A DNA stretch of 64,000 nt, taken from Lactococcus formosensis. Its GTDB lineage: Bacteria > Bacillota > Bacilli > Lactobacillales > Streptococcaceae. The stretch spans positions 1-64,000 of the forward strand of contig NZ_BOVP01000002.1 in assembly GCF_018403745.1 (NCBI RefSeq). Direction: 5' to 3'. The position numbers and the translations under genes are program-made. Under the pieces are notes generated by a model. The model ran no database searches, was not told the origin of the DNA, and was given only the letters and a program-made list of their open reading frames with translations. This document shows, in pieces, positions 55,265 through 63,976 of the stretch. The stretch's first letter is position 1. The number at the start of each line of letters is the position of its first letter.

Positions 55265-55717
55265 TTATTTTGCTTCAAGAAGTTCTACAGAACCACCAGC
55301 AGCTTCAATAGCAGCTTTCGCAGCAGAAGATGCTTTAGCAACATTAACCTTAAGGTTTTTCACTGTCAATTCGCCGTTAGCAAGAACTTTGATACCAGAT
55401 TTAACATCTTTGATGATTTTGGCAGCTACAAGAGTTTCAGCTGTAACTTCAGCACCATCACCAAGACGGTTTAAAGTGTCAAGGTTTACGATTGCGTATT
55501 CTTTACGGTTTACGTTAGTAAATCCGCGTTTTGGAAGACGACGGAACAATTCTGTTTGTCCACCTTCAAAACCAGGACGTACGCCACCACCTGAACGTGA
55601 TTTTTGACCTTTTTGTCCACGACCAGATGTTTTACCGTTACCAGATGAAGTACCACGACCTACACGGTTGCGAACTTTACGGCTGCCTTCAGCAGCTTTC
55701 ATTTCATGAAGTTTCAT
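55265..55717 (-). CDS. rplO: 50S ribosomal protein L15
   Basis: A 150-residue protein ([20 protein letters not shown] start; [20 protein letters not shown] loop). Normally rplO follows rpmD directly; here a BMP lipoprotein gene with terminators on both sides intervenes, and rplO has a promoter and a leader of about 100 nt of its own. Confidence 0.98.
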   Translation of the reverse strand: MKLHEMKAAEGSRKVRNRVGRGTSSGNGKTSGRGQKGQKSRSGGGVRPGFEGGQTELFRRLPKRGFTNVNRKEYAIVNLDTLNRLGDGAEVTAETLVAAKIIKDVKSGIKVLANGELTVKNLKVNVAKASSAAKAAIEAAGGSVELLEAK

Positions 55718-55731
55718 GTTTTCTCCTTATT

Positions 55732-55853
55732 TTGTACAATGCTGCCGCCTCGCTCCACTCTAAGGAAGGATGGAGTTCAACTCGCCTGTACTTTTTTCTA
55801 ATTTTGGGCTTTTAAACCTTTTCCATTTTACTAAATTTACTCTGAAAAAGCAA
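55732..55853 (-). promoter_or_regulatory. Promoter and structured leader of rplO-secY
   Basis: TTGCTT (55848-55853), 17 bp, TAAAAT (55825-55830) on the minus strand predict a start near 55818. The leader can close with GTAC (55788-55791) to GTAC (55734-55737), enclosing an inner stem CTCCA/TGGAG (55753-55775). It may be an autoregulatory site for L15 or another protein of the unit; no L15 leader of this kind is known to me. Confidence 0.5.
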
Positions 55854-55890
55854 ATCATTCCATAGCTTTCTTTTGAGAGACAGAGATAGA

Positions 55891-55919
55891 AAAAAGAGTA
55901 TATCTTTCATACCCTTTTT
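55891..55919 (-). terminator. Terminator of the BMP lipoprotein gene
   Basis: AAAAAGGGTAT...ATACTCTTTTT with one mismatch, directly after the stop codon on the minus strand. Confidence 0.8.
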
Positions 55920-55924
55920 TTATT

Positions 55925-56974
55925 TTATTTTGCTGGAACTTCAATTTTTCCTGAAACAATATCAGCTTTTGCTGCTTCAACTGCTTTCCAAGCTTCATCT
56001 GAAGCATTATCTCGAGCAAGTGTTACACCACCGTTAGAAAGATCATACTTGAGTTTTTCGCCACCAGGGAATTTTCCTTTTTCTGTTCTATTAGCAATGT
56101 CTTTAACTGCATTTCCCACTTCTTTGACTGTTGAAACAAGAACAAAGTTTGATTTTTTACCGTCTTTTGATGTATAACCACCTAGGTATTCTTGGTCTTG
56201 GTCAACACCAATAACCCAGACTTTGTCTTCTTCTTTTCTTGTTTCATTTAAATTCTTAGCTTCTGTAAACAAGCCTGTTCCAACGCTACCTGCTGCTTGA
56301 TAAATAACGTCTGCACCACTTGCATACATTGCAGAAGCCATTGTTTTACCTTTACCTGCATCTGTGAAAGATTGAGCATATTGTACATCAACTTTAATGT
56401 CTGGAGATACTGATTTGGCACCTGCTGTAAATCCTGTTTCAAAAGCAGCAAGCACGTCTGACTTGATCCCACCGATGAAACCAACATGGTTTGTTTTACT
56501 TGTTTTTGCTGCTGCAACACCCGCAAGGTAAGCTGACTGTTGATCTGCAAAAGTTGCAGAGACAACATTGTCTTTACCTTCGATTACAGAATCAATAACA
56601 GCAAATTTTGTATCAGGATTATTTTGTGCGGCTTGAGAAGTTGCTTCTTGTAAGACAAAACCAATACTAAACACAAGATCATAACCACCTGAAACGGCCG
56701 AATTAAAGTTTGAAGTGAATTCAGCTGGAGAGTTAGATTGGAAGTAGTTAATTCCTTTTCCTTTTGAAAGCCCGTTATCTTTCCCCCAAGCTTGAAGACC
56801 TTCCCAAGCTGATTGGTTAAATGAGCGATCATCAACCCCATCGTTACCTAAAACGAGGGCTGCATTAAGGTCTGTTTTTCCTTGCGATCTTTCTGTATTG
56901 CGCCCTCCGCAACCTGCAAGTACAATTACTGATGCAAGTGCTACTGTCGCAAGTGCAAAAATTCGTTTGTTCAT
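55925..56974 (-). CDS. BMP/PnrA-family nucleoside-binding lipoprotein
   Basis: A 349-residue extracytoplasmic lipoprotein with lipobox LAGC (Cys22) and the Bmp/Med fold typical of purine-nucleoside receptors of ABC importers (BmpA/PnrA). Landmarks are LGNDGVDDRSFNQSAWEGLQ, the FVGFIGG-like HVGFIGGIKSDVLAAFE and WVIGVDQDQ. No ATPase or permease gene is adjacent. It has its own -10 box (57003-57008) and terminator and sits between rpmD and rplO, an unusual place that breaks the spc operon. Nucleoside as ligand is inferred from family. Confidence 0.9.
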   Translation of the reverse strand: MNKRIFALATVALASVIVLAGCGGRNTERSQGKTDLNAALVLGNDGVDDRSFNQSAWEGLQAWGKDNGLSKGKGINYFQSNSPAEFTSNFNSAVSGGYDLVFSIGFVLQEATSQAAQNNPDTKFAVIDSVIEGKDNVVSATFADQQSAYLAGVAAAKTSKTNHVGFIGGIKSDVLAAFETGFTAGAKSVSPDIKVDVQYAQSFTDAGKGKTMASAMYASGADVIYQAAGSVGTGLFTEAKNLNETRKEEDKVWVIGVDQDQEYLGGYTSKDGKKSNFVLVSTVKEVGNAVKDIANRTEKGKFPGGEKLKYDLSNGGVTLARDNASDEAWKAVEAAKADIVSGKIEVPAK

Positions 56975-57002
56975 TCTTCTCTTCCTTTCACATTTAAAAA
57001 CA

Positions 57003-57008
57003 ATTATA
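57003..57008 (-). promoter_or_regulatory. -10 box of the BMP lipoprotein gene
   Basis: TATAAT on the minus strand, about 30 bp upstream of the start codon and downstream of the rpmD terminator. The -35 region is not convincing. Confidence 0.5.
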
Positions 57009-57078
57009 CCTTAAAATTTAATGTACATTTTTACTTATTTTATTCGACATCTTGAAAATTTTTACAATTTCCTCAGAA

Positions 57079-57106
57079 AAAAAGTCCAGATAATCTGAAC
57101 TTTTTT
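57079..57106 (-). terminator. Terminator behind rpmD
   Basis: AAAAGTTCAGAT/ATCTGGACTTTT with one mismatch, followed by T on the minus strand, immediately after the rpmD stop codon. It ends the rpsH-rpmD transcript. Confidence 0.85.
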
Positions 57107-57112
57107 TAATTA

Positions 57113-57295
57113 TTATTTAACTTCTTCAATTGTTACCAAGTGTGAAATTGAATTAGCCATGCCGCGAAGCGCTGCATTGTCTTCTTTCACAACTGATGAA
57201 CCAAGTTTACCAAGGCCAAGTGCAACAACAGTTTTACGTTGTGCAGGGATACGGCCGATTGGTGATTTTACCAATGTAATTTTGATTTGAGCCAT
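57113..57295 (-). CDS. rpmD: 50S ribosomal protein L30
   Basis: A 60-residue protein ([20 protein letters not shown] start), normal length for the bacterial protein. It lies ten bp behind rpsE with SD AAGGAGG and is the last gene before a terminator. Confidence 0.97.
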   Translation of the reverse strand: MAQIKITLVKSPIGRIPAQRKTVVALGLGKLGSSVVKEDNAALRGMANSISHLVTIEEVK

Positions 57296-57305
57296 GATAT
57301 CCTCC

Positions 57306-57800
57306 TTATGCCAAATCGCTTACTGATTTGCCGCGGAGTTCCGCAACTTCTTCAGCGCGTTTCAATTGTTGCAAACCTTCAACTGTTGCACGAACAACGT
57401 TGATAGCTGTGTTTGAACCTAATGATTTAGATGTTACGTCAGCAACACCTGCGAGTTCGAGGACGGCACGAACGGCACCACCTGCGGCAACTCCAGAACC
57501 TTCTACAGCTGGTTTGATAAGGATTTTACCACCGCCGAATACACCAAGTACTTCGTGAGGTACAGTAGTTCCTACCATAGGAACTGTCACGATGTTTTTC
57601 TTAGCTGCTTCGATAGCTTTACGGATTGCTTCTGGAACTTCTTGAGCTTTACCAGTACCGAAACCTACGCGACCGTTACGGTCACCAACTACAACAAGTG
57701 CAGCAAAGCGGAGACGACGTCCACCTTTAACAACTTTAGTAACGCGGTTAATACCAACAACGCGTTCTTCGAATTCTTTAACTTCTTCGTTTCTAGCCAT
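57306..57800 (-). CDS. rpsE: 30S ribosomal protein S5
   Basis: A 164-residue protein with the N-terminal double-stranded-RNA-binding-like domain ([20 protein letters not shown]) and C-terminal ribosomal fold. It lies 20 bp behind rplR. Confidence 0.98.
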   Translation of the reverse strand: MARNEEVKEFEERVVGINRVTKVVKGGRRLRFAALVVVGDRNGRVGFGTGKAQEVPEAIRKAIEAAKKNIVTVPMVGTTVPHEVLGVFGGGKILIKPAVEGSGVAAGGAVRAVLELAGVADVTSKSLGSNTAINVVRATVEGLQQLKRAEEVAELRGKSVSDLA

Positions 57801-57820
57801 TTTAATGATTACCCCTTTCC

Positions 57821-58168
57821 TTAGAATTTCAATCCAGCTTCACGTGCAGCTTCTGCAAGTGCTTGGATACGTCCGTGATAGAGATAACCACCGCGGTCAA
57901 ATACAACTGCTTCGATGCCTTTAGCTTTAGCAGCTTCAGCAACAAGTTTACCAACTTCAGCAGCTTGTTCTGTTTTAGTACCAGTCAATTTGAGTGATGA
58001 TGCAGATGCAAGTGTTACAGCTGCTTCGTCATCAATAACTTGTGCATAAATGTTTGTGTTTGAACGGAATACGTTCAAACGTGGAGTCTCAGCAGTACCT
58101 GAGATTTTTCCGCGAACGCGAATGTGGCGTTTTTGACGGAGTTTGTTTTTATCTGGTTTAGAAATCAC
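57821..58168 (-). CDS. rplR: 50S ribosomal protein L18
   Basis: A 115-residue 5S rRNA-binding protein ([20 protein letters not shown] near the start; [20 protein letters not shown] at the end). A 142-bp gap without a visible gene separates it from rplF. Confidence 0.98.
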   Translation of the reverse strand: MISKPDKNKLRQKRHIRVRGKISGTAETPRLNVFRSNTNIYAQVIDDEAAVTLASASSLKLTGTKTEQAAEVGKLVAEAAKAKGIEAVVFDRGGYLYHGRIQALAEAAREAGLKF

Positions 58169-58310
58169 AATTCTACCTCTTTAAATATTTTATATTTCGA
58201 TAGTTTCTGCCATCGATTTTCTTGCAAAAAATGCAAGCGGGAAGTTTCTGTTTGTACAGAATTTTGGCAAACTTACATTCACCAAATGACGGATCATAAT
58301 CTCAAAGAGA

Positions 58311-58847
58311 TTATTTACCAGTTTTACCTTCTTTACGACGTACGAATTCGCCAACGTAACGAATACCTTTACCTTTATAAGGTTCTGGTGAACGACGGCT
58401 ACGGATGTAAGCAGCTGTTTGACCAACTACTTCTTTATCTGAACCTGAAACGTTGATGTGTGTAGCATCTGGAACTTCGAAAGTGATTCCTGCTGGAGCT
58501 TCGATTTCGTCTGGGTGAGATTTACCAACAGCCAATACAAGTTTTGAACCTTGAAGTTGTGCACGGTAACCAACCCCGATCATTTCGAGTTCTTTACGGA
58601 AACCTTCGCTAACACCAACAACCATGTTGTTGAAGTTTGCACGAGTTGTTCCGTGGATAGTTTTCATTTCTTTAGAATCATCTGGACGTTTGAATGTTAC
58701 TTCAGAACCATTGATTTCCATTGTGATTGCTTCTGCAAATGTACGAGTCAATTCGCCTTTAGGGCCTTTAACTGTTACTGTTGCGCCATTTTGTTCAACT
58801 GTTACACCAGCTGGCAAAACAACGACTTTATTACCAATACGTGACAT
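58311..58847 (-). CDS. rplF: 50S ribosomal protein L6
   Basis: A 178-residue protein of two related domains ([20 protein letters not shown] start; [20 protein letters not shown] near the end). It lies in the usual place between rpsH and rplR. Confidence 0.98.
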   Translation of the reverse strand: MSRIGNKVVVLPAGVTVEQNGATVTVKGPKGELTRTFAEAITMEINGSEVTFKRPDDSKEMKTIHGTTRANFNNMVVGVSEGFRKELEMIGVGYRAQLQGSKLVLAVGKSHPDEIEAPAGITFEVPDATHINVSGSDKEVVGQTAAYIRSRRSPEPYKGKGIRYVGEFVRRKEGKTGK

Positions 58848-58934
58848 GTTTTTTTACCTTTTCTGTTAAATTATCAAGAGTATTTCTACTACCTGTTTTC
58901 ACAATTATAATACTTTCAGCTTACGGGTAAAAGA

Positions 58935-59333
58935 TTACCAGATGTAAGCAAGAACTTCACCACCGATGTTCTTAGAACGTGCAGCTTTGTCAGTTACAAC
59001 GCCTTCAGAAGTTGAGATGATTGCTGTACCAAGTCCATTAAGTACGCGTGGTACTTCGTCAGATTTAACGTAAACACGGAGACCTGGTTTAGAGATACGT
59101 TTCAAGTTAGTGATAACTTTTTCGTTGTTTTTTCCGTATTTCAAGAATACACGGATAACACCTTGTTTGTTATCTTCAACGTACTCAACGTCTTTCACAT
59201 AACCTTCAGCTTTGAGGATTTCTGCGATTTCACGTTTGATTTTTGAAGCAGGTGCTTCAACAACTTCGAAACGACGCATGTTTCCGTTACGGATACGTGT
59301 GAGGAAGTCTGCAATTGGGTCTGTCATTACCAT
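58935..59333 (-). CDS. rpsH: 30S ribosomal protein S8
   Basis: A 132-residue rRNA-binding protein. The start is ATG 59333 ([17 protein letters not shown]), preceded by AAGGAG; the frame stays open further upstream without support. The C-terminal [20 protein letters not shown] is typical. It is the first gene of its transcript here: rpsN and rplE, which normally precede it, are absent, and a consensus promoter lies 90 bp upstream. In E. coli S8 represses its own operon by binding the mRNA. Confidence 0.97.
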   Translation of the reverse strand: MVMTDPIADFLTRIRNGNMRRFEVVEAPASKIKREIAEILKAEGYVKDVEYVEDNKQGVIRVFLKYGKNNEKVITNLKRISKPGLRVYVKSDEVPRVLNGLGTAIISTSEGVVTDKAARSKNIGGEVLAYIW

Positions 59334-59391
59334 AATGTAATTTCTCCTTATTTGTAGTTTGGGTTTGTTCAATCCCACTTTCAAATTAATG

Positions 59392-59449
59392 AGGTCTTTT
59401 TAAAAAGACCGAACTTATATAGTTTATCAAATTATTTCTCTCGTGTCAA
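59392..59449 (-). promoter_or_regulatory. Strong promoter and leader hairpin of the rpsH operon
   Basis: TTGACA (59444-59449), 17 bp, TAAACT (59421-59426) on the minus strand. The leader begins with a perfect palindrome GGTCTTTTTAAAAAGACC (59393-59410) and continues with a possible GTGGG...CCCAAAC stem before the SD. A promoter directly in front of rpsH confirms that this operon has been cut off from rplE/rpsN. Confidence 0.8.
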
Positions 59450-59492
59450 TAGGCTCGGGTGTTTCTTCCCTCATTTAATTTTAGAATAATAA

Positions 59493-59520
59493 AAAACACA
59501 GACCTTAAAAAAGCTGTGTT
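59493..59520 (-). terminator. Terminator of the ldh operon
   Basis: AAACACAG and CTGTGTTT pair around a twelve-base loop, followed on the minus strand by TTTATTATT. It lies 33 bp after the 35-residue ORF. Confidence 0.85.
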
Positions 59521-59552
59521 TCCTCAATTAATATATATGGTAGACTAAAAAG

Positions 59553-59660
59553 CTATTCTTCTCTCTCTTTGGCTTTTTCCTGAAGAATCGAGGTTTTGGA
59601 AAAAGAAAACATTTGAAAGACAAGGAAACTTAATAAGATACAAATGATAAGTAGTTCCAT
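59553..59660 (-). CDS. 35-residue single-helix membrane protein
   Basis: ATG 59660 lies three bases after the stop codon of the RmlD-like gene, with GGGGAG six bases upstream formed by that gene's last codons, so translation is coupled. The product MELLIICILLSFLVFQMFSF continues with a charged tail KTSILQEKAKEREE: one membrane helix and a short cytoplasmic tail. It is followed by the operon terminator, so it is the third gene of the ldh unit. Function unknown; too short for most gene finders. Confidence 0.65.
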   Translation of the reverse strand: MELLIICILLSFLVFQMFSFSKTSILQEKAKEREE

Positions 59661-59663
59661 CTT

Positions 59664-60533
59664 CTACTCCCCATTTTCTTCTAACACCTGCATGGCATTC
59701 AAAGCTTCTTTCCAGGTTGGTACTGAAAAACCAATAGCTTCTGTTTTCTTTAAACTTAATGTGGAGTTGTAAGGTCGTTTTATATTTGATGCAAGCTCTA
59801 CTGAAGCAATGGGTAAAAGCTTGACTTCATCTTTGTGTAAGATATATTTTGCAAAATCAAACCAAGAAAGATTTTCAGTTTCAGCTTTTGCGTTAGACAG
59901 ATGGTAGATGCCATATTCCGGTTTATGCTGCACCAAGTAAATCATAAAATCAGCTAAAGTTCTGGTCCAAGTTGGACAACCAAATTGATCATTGACCACC
60001 ATAATTACTTGATCATCTTTATTCTTGGCTTTATTTTTCATAGTGGAGACAAAATTATTACCGTAACATCCAAAAAGCCAGCTTGTACGGATGATATAAT
60101 GCTCGGTGGTGTTGCTCCGCACAGCATTTTCTCCCAATAGTTTTGTATAGCCATAGTGGGTTTGCGGTTGTGGAAGATCGTCTACTTCCCATTCTTTCCC
60201 AAGCGCTAAGTCGCCGCTGAAGACATAATCAGTGGAAACATAGAGTAACAATGCCCCCACCTGCTCGGCGGCTTGCGCGATATTTTCGGTACCAACAGCA
60301 TTGACCTGCTCGGCTAAATGTCGCTCTTCTTGTTCTGCTTTTTCGACCGCAGTATAGCCTGCACAAAGATAAATAATTTGTGGTTTATGACGAGAAAAAT
60401 ACGCATCGACTGCAACTTTATCGGTGATATCTAGCTCGTGTGATCCCGTAGCCAGATAAGGAATTCTTTGTGCATCAAACCGTAAACAAAGTTCCCGTCC
60501 TAATAAACCATTCTTTCCTATAATCAGATTCAT
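59664..60533 (-). CDS. RmlD-like NAD(P)-dependent sugar reductase/epimerase
   Basis: A 289-residue short-chain dehydrogenase of the RmlD (dTDP-4-dehydrorhamnose reductase) family. The nucleotide-binding loop GKNGLLGREL lies at 7-16, the catalytic Tyr-x3-Lys at YGYTK (about 131-135), and STDYVFSG and RTSWLFG are family-typical. The other rml genes (rmlA, B, C) are not nearby, and the gene overlaps ldh by ATGA, so its sugar substrate and true role are uncertain. Confidence 0.85.
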   Translation of the reverse strand: MNLIIGKNGLLGRELCLRFDAQRIPYLATGSHELDITDKVAVDAYFSRHKPQIIYLCAGYTAVEKAEQEERHLAEQVNAVGTENIAQAAEQVGALLLYVSTDYVFSGDLALGKEWEVDDLPQPQTHYGYTKLLGENAVRSNTTEHYIIRTSWLFGCYGNNFVSTMKNKAKNKDDQVIMVVNDQFGCPTWTRTLADFMIYLVQHKPEYGIYHLSNAKAETENLSWFDFAKYILHKDEVKLLPIASVELASNIKRPYNSTLSLKKTEAIGFSVPTWKEALNAMQVLEENGE

Positions 60534-61483
60534 TCTTGACTTTCTAGTGACTGAATCACTTCACGCAACTGTTTAACGGAGTTTTTAAAAGCTTTACGTT
60601 CGTATGCATCAATGTTTAATTCGATAATTTCTCTTACACCGGTTTGGTTTACAACAGACGGCACACCAGTGAAGATGCCTTCTTCTCCATATTGGCCTTC
60701 TAAGTATGATGAAACAGGGAGAACTGCTTGTTCATTATTAAGAATAGCTTTTACTATTCTAGCTGTACTCATTCCGATACCGTAATAAGTCGCCTTTTTA
60801 CGGTCAATAATTTCATAAGCTGCATTTTTAACCTTGTCTGATAAAGTTTGTAAATCGGCAACTTCTAAGCGGTTGTTTTGCACGATAAACTCAAGAATTG
60901 GTTTACCACCAACCGTCGTATGTGACCATACCGCAACTTCTGAATCCCCATGTTCACCAATGATATAACCGTGGATGCTCCGAGGATCCATCTCAAGTTT
61001 TGTCGCGAGTTCTTTACGAAAACGTGTCGTATCTAAGGTTGTTCCTGTTCCGACAACCCTTGAAGCTGGTAGACCTGAGGCTTTCCAAGCACAGTAAGTC
61101 AGGACATCTACAGGATTAGATGCAATAACAAAGACACCATCAAAACCAGACTTCATTACCTCCTTCACAATAGATTTCATGATTTTCGCATTTGTATCTA
61201 CAAGTTCTAAACGTGTTTGCCCTGGTTTTTGATTAATTCCTGCTGTAATGACAACCACATTTGCATCTTTGCATTCTTCATAGCCACCAGATTTGACATT
61301 TACATTTTCTTGACCCCAAGCAATTCCATCAAGAAGGTCTAAAGCTTCACCCTCAGCCTTTTCCTGATTTACATCGATCAGCACAAGGTCATTGACAATC
61401 CCTTGGTTAATCATCGAGTAAGCAATGCTTGTTCCGACAAATCCTGTTCCGACAACGACTACTTTTCTATTTGTTACTTGCAT
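60530..61483 (-). CDS. ldh: L-lactate dehydrogenase
   Basis: A 317-residue NAD-dependent L-LDH reducing pyruvate to lactate. The Rossmann loop is GTGFVGTSIA (about 12-21), the substrate Arg lies in INQKPGQTRLELV, and the active His in IGEHGDSEVAVWS. Normal length. It is not in the las (pfk-pyk-ldh) context; instead it shares a transcript with an RmlD-like reductase, so it is likely a secondary LDH paralogue. The following gene overlaps its stop by four bases. Confidence 0.95.
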   Translation of the reverse strand: MQVTNRKVVVVGTGFVGTSIAYSMINQGIVNDLVLIDVNQEKAEGEALDLLDGIAWGQENVNVKSGGYEECKDANVVVITAGINQKPGQTRLELVDTNAKIMKSIVKEVMKSGFDGVFVIASNPVDVLTYCAWKASGLPASRVVGTGTTLDTTRFRKELATKLEMDPRSIHGYIIGEHGDSEVAVWSHTTVGGKPILEFIVQNNRLEVADLQTLSDKVKNAAYEIIDRKKATYYGIGMSTARIVKAILNNEQAVLPVSSYLEGQYGEEGIFTGVPSVVNQTGVREIIELNIDAYERKAFKNSVKQLREVIQSLESQE

Positions 61484-61583
61484 ATTTACACTTCCTTCTG
61501 TATTATTTCTCTATCTCTATATTAAGCCATAATTAAGCATTTGTAAAATGAATTAATTTAATAATAGATATTAATTTATTTAA

Positions 61584-61985
61584 TTAAATTTGGCGTTTAT
61601 ACTGGTGCAGAAAAATACTGCTCATTCGATAATAGCGTGGGGCAAACTGTCGAATATTTTCGGAATGATAGCCCACTAAAAATTTATTGTGATCAACAAT
61701 CAGAGGTGTCTGTAACATCTCGACATTTTTACTAAGATAAACAATTGCTTCATTAAAATGCATCTGTTGGAGCTGGAGAATCTTCCAGTGCAAATCCTCG
61801 GTGCAGCGTTTCGTAGACTTCACGATGTCATCAATTCCGTTTTCGGTTAATCTAAGCATATACGACAAGTCTTCACAGCTCACACAATCTATCGTACATT
61901 TTCGGTAAGGAATATGGTGGGCATTCAGCCAGTTTATCGCCTTTCTACTGGATAAACAAGAGTTGCGATAGTAGATAGTAATCAT
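61584..61985 (-). CDS. Spx/ArsC-family regulator with CxxS in place of CxxC
   Basis: A 133-residue thioredoxin-fold protein of the Spx/ArsC group. The N-terminal strand is followed by C10-L-S-S13, so the redox disulfide pair of classical Spx is reduced to one Cys plus Ser. A family-typical later segment is TPLIVDHNKFLVGYHSENIR. Lactococci carry several Spx paralogues, some with CxxS. Spx proteins bind the RNA polymerase alpha C-terminal domain and redirect transcription under stress; with one Cys the sensing must differ. SD AAAGGAG precedes ATG. Confidence 0.87.
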   Translation of the reverse strand: MITIYYRNSCLSSRKAINWLNAHHIPYRKCTIDCVSCEDLSYMLRLTENGIDDIVKSTKRCTEDLHWKILQLQQMHFNEAIVYLSKNVEMLQTPLIVDHNKFLVGYHSENIRQFAPRYYRMSSIFLHQYKRQI

Positions 61986-62144
61986 TTTTTCTCCTTTATT
62001 ATGTCTGTGTTTTTTCTATAAACATTGTAGAGTTTTCTTTTTAATTTGTAAAATAAATCTATTTAATCTCAAACATTAATAAATATAATCAAAAGTTTCG
62101 GTTATTAATTAATATACATAATCACAACTATAAAAAAGATTCAT

Positions 62145-62342
62145 TTTACCTATTTATGACTTTGTAGTATACTGAAAGCGTAGTTAATCACTCAATCATG
62201 TTAAAGACACCTTGAAAAGTTTTCTGGTCCTTAGAAAAGACCCTTTACCCTAAAAAATTTATGATAAAAAACAATTACAATTCTCTTTTCAATCTGTTAA
62301 AAAACTTGATTTTAGAGCAGTACTTCCATACTGCTTTTTTTT
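62145..62342 (+). ncRNA. Candidate small RNA between the spx-like and Na/Pi cotransporter genes
   Basis: On the plus strand TTTACC (62145-62150), 17 bp, TATACT (62168-62173) make a plausible promoter, and GCAGTA-CTTCCA-TACTGC with eight or more T (62316-62342) a strong terminator. The roughly 160 nt between contain no ORF of note but include GGTC...GACC and AGAAAA/TTTTCT pairing. Both neighbouring genes are on the minus strand, so this transcription unit serves neither. The RNA is inferred only from these signals. Confidence 0.4.
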
Positions 62343-62350
62343 TATAAAAA

Positions 62351-62370
62351 AAAAGGAATAAATTCCTTTT
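62351..62370. terminator. Terminator of the Na/Pi cotransporter gene
   Basis: AAAAGGAAT-AA-ATTCCTTTT directly follows the stop codon of the cotransporter; T tract on the minus strand. Confidence 0.8.
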
Positions 62371-62371
62371 A

Positions 62372-63976
62372 TTACCCTTTATAATCCAATACTTCTGCGA
62401 TATGAAGGATATCCGTACTTACTTTTCGTAAATTATTAAGAATTCGAATATCTTCAAAGTCTGCTCGTAGTAAATCTCTATTGACTTGAGTAAGATTAAA
62501 AATTTCTCGTTCTAACTTTTCAATCTCATAAAGTATTGTTTCTTCTTCCTGATATTTTTTATCTTTAAAGAACATAAAAACTCGATTGAGCATTCTTTCT
62601 ATTAATGGTACGATGGCCTCCATGACCAGCTTAATAGCCAATTCATTTTTTTCCTTGTCGACTTCCTCCTCGGAATAATCATAATCTTTTAGAGTCAGTG
62701 CGATGTCTTTTGTACATGCTTCAATCTGAGCCAGATAATTTATTATTTTATACGCTCTTCCGACAGAAATAGCATAACTGTCTTTTAAATCAACTGTATT
62801 AAGATTGACAAGTGTACGGTTTATTTCCTGAACTAAGTAGTTAATCAAAGTTTCGTTCGTAAGGATTATGTTGTCTTTTTTCACACTTTGAACATTCGTC
62901 CCTTCGACAAAATCCTCCTGTACAAGTTCAAATGTTCTTTGAATTTCTTTAAGAATATGCTCGACTTCAATTTCAGGTGTATGGAGTAACCTTCGGTCAA
63001 TAAATTTTAGTTTGAGCTGTGCTGTACCATCTGGTGTATTTTTAATACTCTTTTCAGCTAGAGCAATAATAAATCTCGAGAGCGGCAGCAAAATAAAAAG
63101 TGTTGCAACATTAAAAACAATATGTGCATAAACCAGCTGTAGCGCAATATTCTCGGAAGTATTCTGAATAAGACTCACAAACCCAAAAGGCAAAACAGTC
63201 AAAACAGTGAAAATAAGCGCTCCAATAATATTGAACCATACGTGCACCATTGCAGCTCGCTTGGCTGTTTTATTTCCACGGAGTGAAGCTAGGAGAGTCG
63301 TCACAACAGTCCCCACATTAAAACCATATAGGATAAATATAGCTTGATGCAAATCTACTACAATCCCCGCAGTAACCATCGTCAATAAAATACCTACTGA
63401 AGCAGTTGAACTTTGGATCAAAGCGGTAACAGCAAAACCAACCAATAAACCCACGAGGGGCATTTGCGTATGAGTAAAGAGTTCTGCCATGAGAGGAGCT
63501 TCTCTTAAAGGTACCATAGAGACACTCATCAAATTTAGCCCTAAAAATAAGAGCCCAAACCCTAGCAAAATCATCCCCATATGATTGAAAGCTTTGCGCT
63601 TCATAAACAGCGTAGCAATCGTGCCGATAAAGATAACAAAGGGAACAATGTCTTGAATATTAAATGTAAATAAAATGCCCGTTAAGGTCGTGCCAGCGTT
63701 GGCCCCCATAATGATTCCTGCAGCTTGACTCAGATTCATTAATGAAGAATCAATAAATCCTAAAACCATGACCGTTGTTGCTGTCGAACTTTGAATGATA
63801 GCTGTTATAATAAAACCTAAAAGAGCGCCAAACCATTTATTCCGTGTTAAACGTTGCAATATTTTTTTTAATTGAGATCCGGCAATCAAGCTTAAACCAT
63901 CACTCATCAAGCTCATACCGTATAAAAAAAGGCCCAAACCGCCTAATAAGAAAAAGATGTCGTAGATGGTCATCAT
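62372..63976 (-). CDS. Na/Pi cotransporter family protein with C-terminal PhoU-like domain
   Basis: A 534-residue membrane protein of the NptA/PNaS family that couples Na+ and phosphate transport. Two inverted repeats of membrane helices each hold the QSSTA motif (QSSTATTVMVLGF and QSSTASVGILLTMV), the substrate-binding hallmark. The last about 200 residues are a soluble helical PhoU-like domain (long E/K-rich helices). SD GGAGAATTT precedes ATG-ATG; either Met could start. The upstream end lies close to the window edge, so its promoter is not visible. Confidence 0.92.
   Translation of the reverse strand: MMTIYDIFFLLGGLGLFLYGMSLMSDGLSLIAGSQLKKILQRLTRNKWFGALLGFIITAIIQSSTATTVMVLGFIDSSLMNLSQAAGIIMGANAGTTLTGILFTFNIQDIVPFVIFIGTIATLFMKRKAFNHMGMILLGFGLLFLGLNLMSVSMVPLREAPLMAELFTHTQMPLVGLLVGFAVTALIQSSTASVGILLTMVTAGIVVDLHQAIFILYGFNVGTVVTTLLASLRGNKTAKRAAMVHVWFNIIGALIFTVLTVLPFGFVSLIQNTSENIALQLVYAHIVFNVATLFILLPLSRFIIALAEKSIKNTPDGTAQLKLKFIDRRLLHTPEIEVEHILKEIQRTFELVQEDFVEGTNVQSVKKDNIILTNETLINYLVQEINRTLVNLNTVDLKDSYAISVGRAYKIINYLAQIEACTKDIALTLKDYDYSEEEVDKEKNELAIKLVMEAIVPLIERMLNRVFMFFKDKKYQEEETILYEIEKLEREIFNLTQVNRDLLRADFEDIRILNNLRKVSTDILHIAEVLDYKG

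Noticed and set aside
59385..59552. Search for rpsN (S14) upstream of rpsH
   Set aside because: No reading frame with the S14 zinc motif CxxC...CxxC is present; the stretch holds only a promoter, leader and terminator.
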